Source: Bombus terrestris (lineage: Eukaryota > Arthropoda > Insecta > Hymenoptera > Apidae). Taken from it: DNA of 64,000 nucleotides. The stretch's first letter is position 1. Each line of letters starts with the position of its first letter. The translations under genes and the position numbers were made by a program. The stretch covers positions 8,509,700-8,573,699 of the forward strand of contig NC_063281.1 in the NCBI RefSeq assembly GCF_910591885.1, given 5' to 3'. The notes under the pieces are model-generated. The model searched no databases. It was not told the DNA's origin and worked only from the letters and a program-made list of their open reading frames with translations. Shown here one piece after another: positions 62,153-64,000 of this stretch.

Positions 62153-63857
62153 GTGAGTATTTCATTAGCGGCTAGACCCGAGGCACACACTATCTTGTTC
62201 AATATTGCCTGTAAAACTGTCAAATCGAAATAAACATGTTTTATCGAATTATTATTATTTTTTGCCAAGACTGTAGGGGAAGACTTTTATTATGTCTTGA
62301 TATTAGTATCTTAATTATTTGATATTTGTATGCCTTATTTTTTAGTCGTGTTTTATTATGTATGTTAAGTATGATACCCAGATTATTATATATATACAAT
62401 TGTTATTATTTTTTATTGTTTTATAAATAAAAAATTACTGCTTCAAATTTATTGTGAAAGAGACATGTATTCCATAAAGGAATTCTTTGAATTGCTGTTG
62501 ACTCTATATATAGACATCCTCTATAAATACACATTCTTTAAGTGTTAGTATATTTAACTTTCTTTGTGAAGGTTGACTGCGATATAAAAGAAGTAGTTAA
62601 CAATCAATTACTTTTTTAAATAGGATCCTGCGATAAGGAGGGCTGTATCTTCTACTCCAGCTAATAGGGGTTTAGAAGATTACAATCCTTTTGCGGAACA
62701 AGGTTCACAAGGAACTGCACAAGTCAGAGGTGCTTCAAATCCTCCTATCTATGGAGGTATTGGAGCTACACAGCAACCAGCTACACTTCAACCTTCAAAT
62801 CAGGAACCTCCTGCAACTAATTATGCCCGTACTCCACAGCAAACAGTGAATACATCACTGGGAAGCACATTATCCCCCACTTCAGATGTAAATGTACATG
62901 AAGTTTTGTTCTATAATATTTTGTAGTGAATTTTAATATCGTGTTAAGTTTGTCTTAAAAAATTATGAAATTTTAGCAAAGATCAGAGTCAGGATGGAAA
63001 GCAGGAACAGAAGAAGACATAAGGAATACACCATACTATCGTGAGTCCAAAATATAATGAGTCAATGTTTAATATATTTCCTTTATTATTGTTTAACAAT
63101 TGAAAATACTTGATTTTCAAAGCAAAAAGGAACAATTGGCCACCTCTACCTGACAAATGCTGCTGCCAACCTTGCTTTCACCAAGATATCGATGTGGAAA
63201 TTCATACAGATTTTCAGAAGGTAGTCAGACAACTATATCGTTTATGGATGTGTAAGTTTAATGTATTGCATCTAATTTTAATGAATAAAATAGTATAGTA
63301 AATAACAAATAATTTCAAATTACAGTTCACGGCTGTATTTTAATTCTAAACGTTATTGGCGGATTTATTCTACTGTTATGTACCGGAGCATTTTCAACAT
63401 TTGGTCTTGGGATATTGTATTTAATACTTTTTACCCCCTTCTCGTTTTTATGCTGGTTCAGACCAGCATACAAGGCTTTCAAGTATGTAATCAATCATAC
63501 ATCAATGTTTCAGTATTAACGTTATTATTCAATATATTTTTCCTCTTTTAGAAACGATAGCTCTTTTAACTTCATGGTATTTTTCTTCGTCTTCTTCTTT
63601 CAATTAATCGTCACAGGGATTCAGGCCATAGGCATTCCTGGCTCAGGAACTTGGTAATATTTTAATTCCCAAAAATACAGATTTATTCTAGAGATAATAT
63701 GTTAATGTTTCAATCATTTTATTATCACAGTGGCATTATACTTGCTATCACGATGTTCGACAACACAGCTAAAGGAATATTCCTTGGCTTTTTACTACTC
63801 CTTATTGCTCTTTGTTTCGTACTTGCTGCATGCGGAGATCTACTATTATTAACTAAG
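62096..63857 (+). CDS. Scamp: Secretory carrier-associated membrane protein (SCAMP), 3' end cut by window
   Basis: This is an integral membrane protein of post-Golgi and recycling vesicles that acts in endocytosis and exocytosis. Seven exons join in frame: 62096-62152, 62624-62887, 62977-63040, 63123-63251, 63326-63482, 63552-63653 and 63731-63857. That is 300 codons, ending at donor AAG|GTATAG, with the last exon beyond the window. The N-terminus has NPF motifs at residues 7-9 and 40-42 (EH-domain binding), then a Pro/Gln-rich linker. [20 protein letters not shown] leads into four membrane spans. [11 protein letters not shown] between spans 2 and 3 is the SCAMP E-peptide. The start ATG follows CTAAG and begins [12 protein letters not shown], typical of the family. 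The segment before NNWPPLP is shorter than expected for the usual coiled coil. Confidence 0.95.
62624..62887 (+). CDS. Scamp: SCAMP exon 2
   Basis: It follows acceptor TTTTTTAAATAG and ends at donor GAT|GTAAAT. It is 88 codons in phase 0/0. It contains [10 protein letters not shown] and a Gln/Pro/Thr-rich cytoplasmic linker. Confidence 0.92.
62977..63040 (+). CDS. Scamp: SCAMP exon 3 (short coiled-coil remnant)
   Basis: It follows acceptor AAATTTTAG and ends at donor TAT C|GTGAGT. It is 21 codons plus one base. It encodes [20 protein letters not shown]. The start QR and the end RNTPY match the family, but the Arg/Glu heptads normally between them are mostly missing. Confidence 0.8.
63123..63251 (+). 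CDS. Scamp: SCAMP exon 4
   Basis: It follows acceptor TTTTCAAAG and ends at donor ATG T|GTAAGT. It encodes [20 protein letters not shown], then [11 protein letters not shown] and [10 protein letters not shown], leading to the first membrane span. Confidence 0.95.
63326..63482 (+). CDS. Scamp: SCAMP exon 5: membrane spans 1-2 and E-peptide
   Basis: It follows acceptor AATTACAG and ends at donor TTC AA|GTATGT. It encodes [20 protein letters not shown] and [20 protein letters not shown], ending in RPAYKAF. Confidence 0.95.
63552..63653 (+). CDS. Scamp: SCAMP exon 6: membrane span 3
   Basis: It follows acceptor CTCTTTTAG and ends at donor ACT TG|GTAATA. It encodes [20 protein letters not shown] and then AIGIPGSGT, matching SCAMP span 3. 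Confidence 0.95.
63731..63857 (+). CDS. Scamp: SCAMP exon 7: membrane span 4
   Basis: It follows acceptor ATCACAG and ends at donor AAG|GTATAG in phase 0. It encodes [20 protein letters not shown] and [13 protein letters not shown]. The remaining C-terminal exon is outside the window. Confidence 0.95.
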
Positions 63858-64000
63858 GTATAGTGCCAAATTTCTTCAGCTTTGAAAGATAATTTTTGCA
63901 AATGGAGAACATAGAAGAAAAATATGATAAGTCCAGTTTTGTTGATTTCTTAATATTTATTTAATATAATGATTAAACAGCATTTCAAAATATAATAATT

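Noticed and set aside
1..64000. tRNA, rRNA, CRISPR arrays, transposase or viral genes
   Set aside because: No tRNA-like T-loop/anticodon arrangement, rRNA segment, spaced repeat array, or transposase or viral motif was recognised on either strand by eye. A covariance-model search would be decisive for small RNAs.

Overview
The window looks like nuclear DNA of a hymenopteran insect, most likely a bee. It is AT-rich, has GC/CpG-rich patches, many small simple repeats and almost no recognisable transposon coding sequence. All genes are spliced with GT-AG introns and none is bacterial in style. I rebuilt three protein-coding genes exon by exon from splice signals, reading phase and family motifs. 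In each case the phases of consecutive exons agree.

(1) FoxP, plus strand, about 25.2-44.9 kb, with a probable 3' UTR to about 50.5 kb. It encodes the forkhead transcription factor FoxP: a Gln-rich N-terminus, a C2H2 zinc finger, a leucine zipper, a Pro/Met-rich linker, the forkhead domain and an acidic C-terminus. The first exon seen starts in open frame, so the start-codon exon lies further upstream and was not found. The second half of the forkhead domain is encoded twice, by exon A (37749-37879) and exon B (40203-40378). These have interchangeable phases and behave as mutually exclusive exons. Exon B changes a base-contacting residue of the recognition helix and adds an AT-hook-like GRPRK motif. 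An unannotated open segment between them (39511-39635) has the same phases and could be a third alternative.

(2) A PTPDC1-like protein phosphatase, minus strand, 60.1 to 51.1 kb, nine coding exons and 636 aa. The HCxxGxGRTG active-site loop is split by an intron. A short last exon at 51126-51316, easily missed by ORF calling, restores the family C-terminus.

(3) SCAMP, plus strand, 62.1 kb to beyond the window end. It encodes a secretory carrier membrane protein: NPF motifs, four membrane spans and the E-peptide between spans 2 and 3. Seven exons (300 codons) are visible and the end is cut off by the window.

Layout: 1-25.2 kb is noncoding sequence upstream of, or in the first intron of, FoxP. 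It carries a 149-bp tandem duplication, an older degenerate array of about 185-bp units, a dispersed diverged repeat pair and a purine-only tract. FoxP and the phosphatase gene converge tail to tail around 50.5-51.1 kb. The phosphatase gene and SCAMP diverge head to head across about 2 kb. The long phosphatase intron carries a recent 338-bp tandem duplication and a MITE-like inverted repeat. The three genes do not form a pathway: one is a neural transcription factor, one a centrosome/cilium-associated phosphatase family member, and one a membrane-trafficking protein. No RNA genes, CRISPR arrays or viral genes were recognised.
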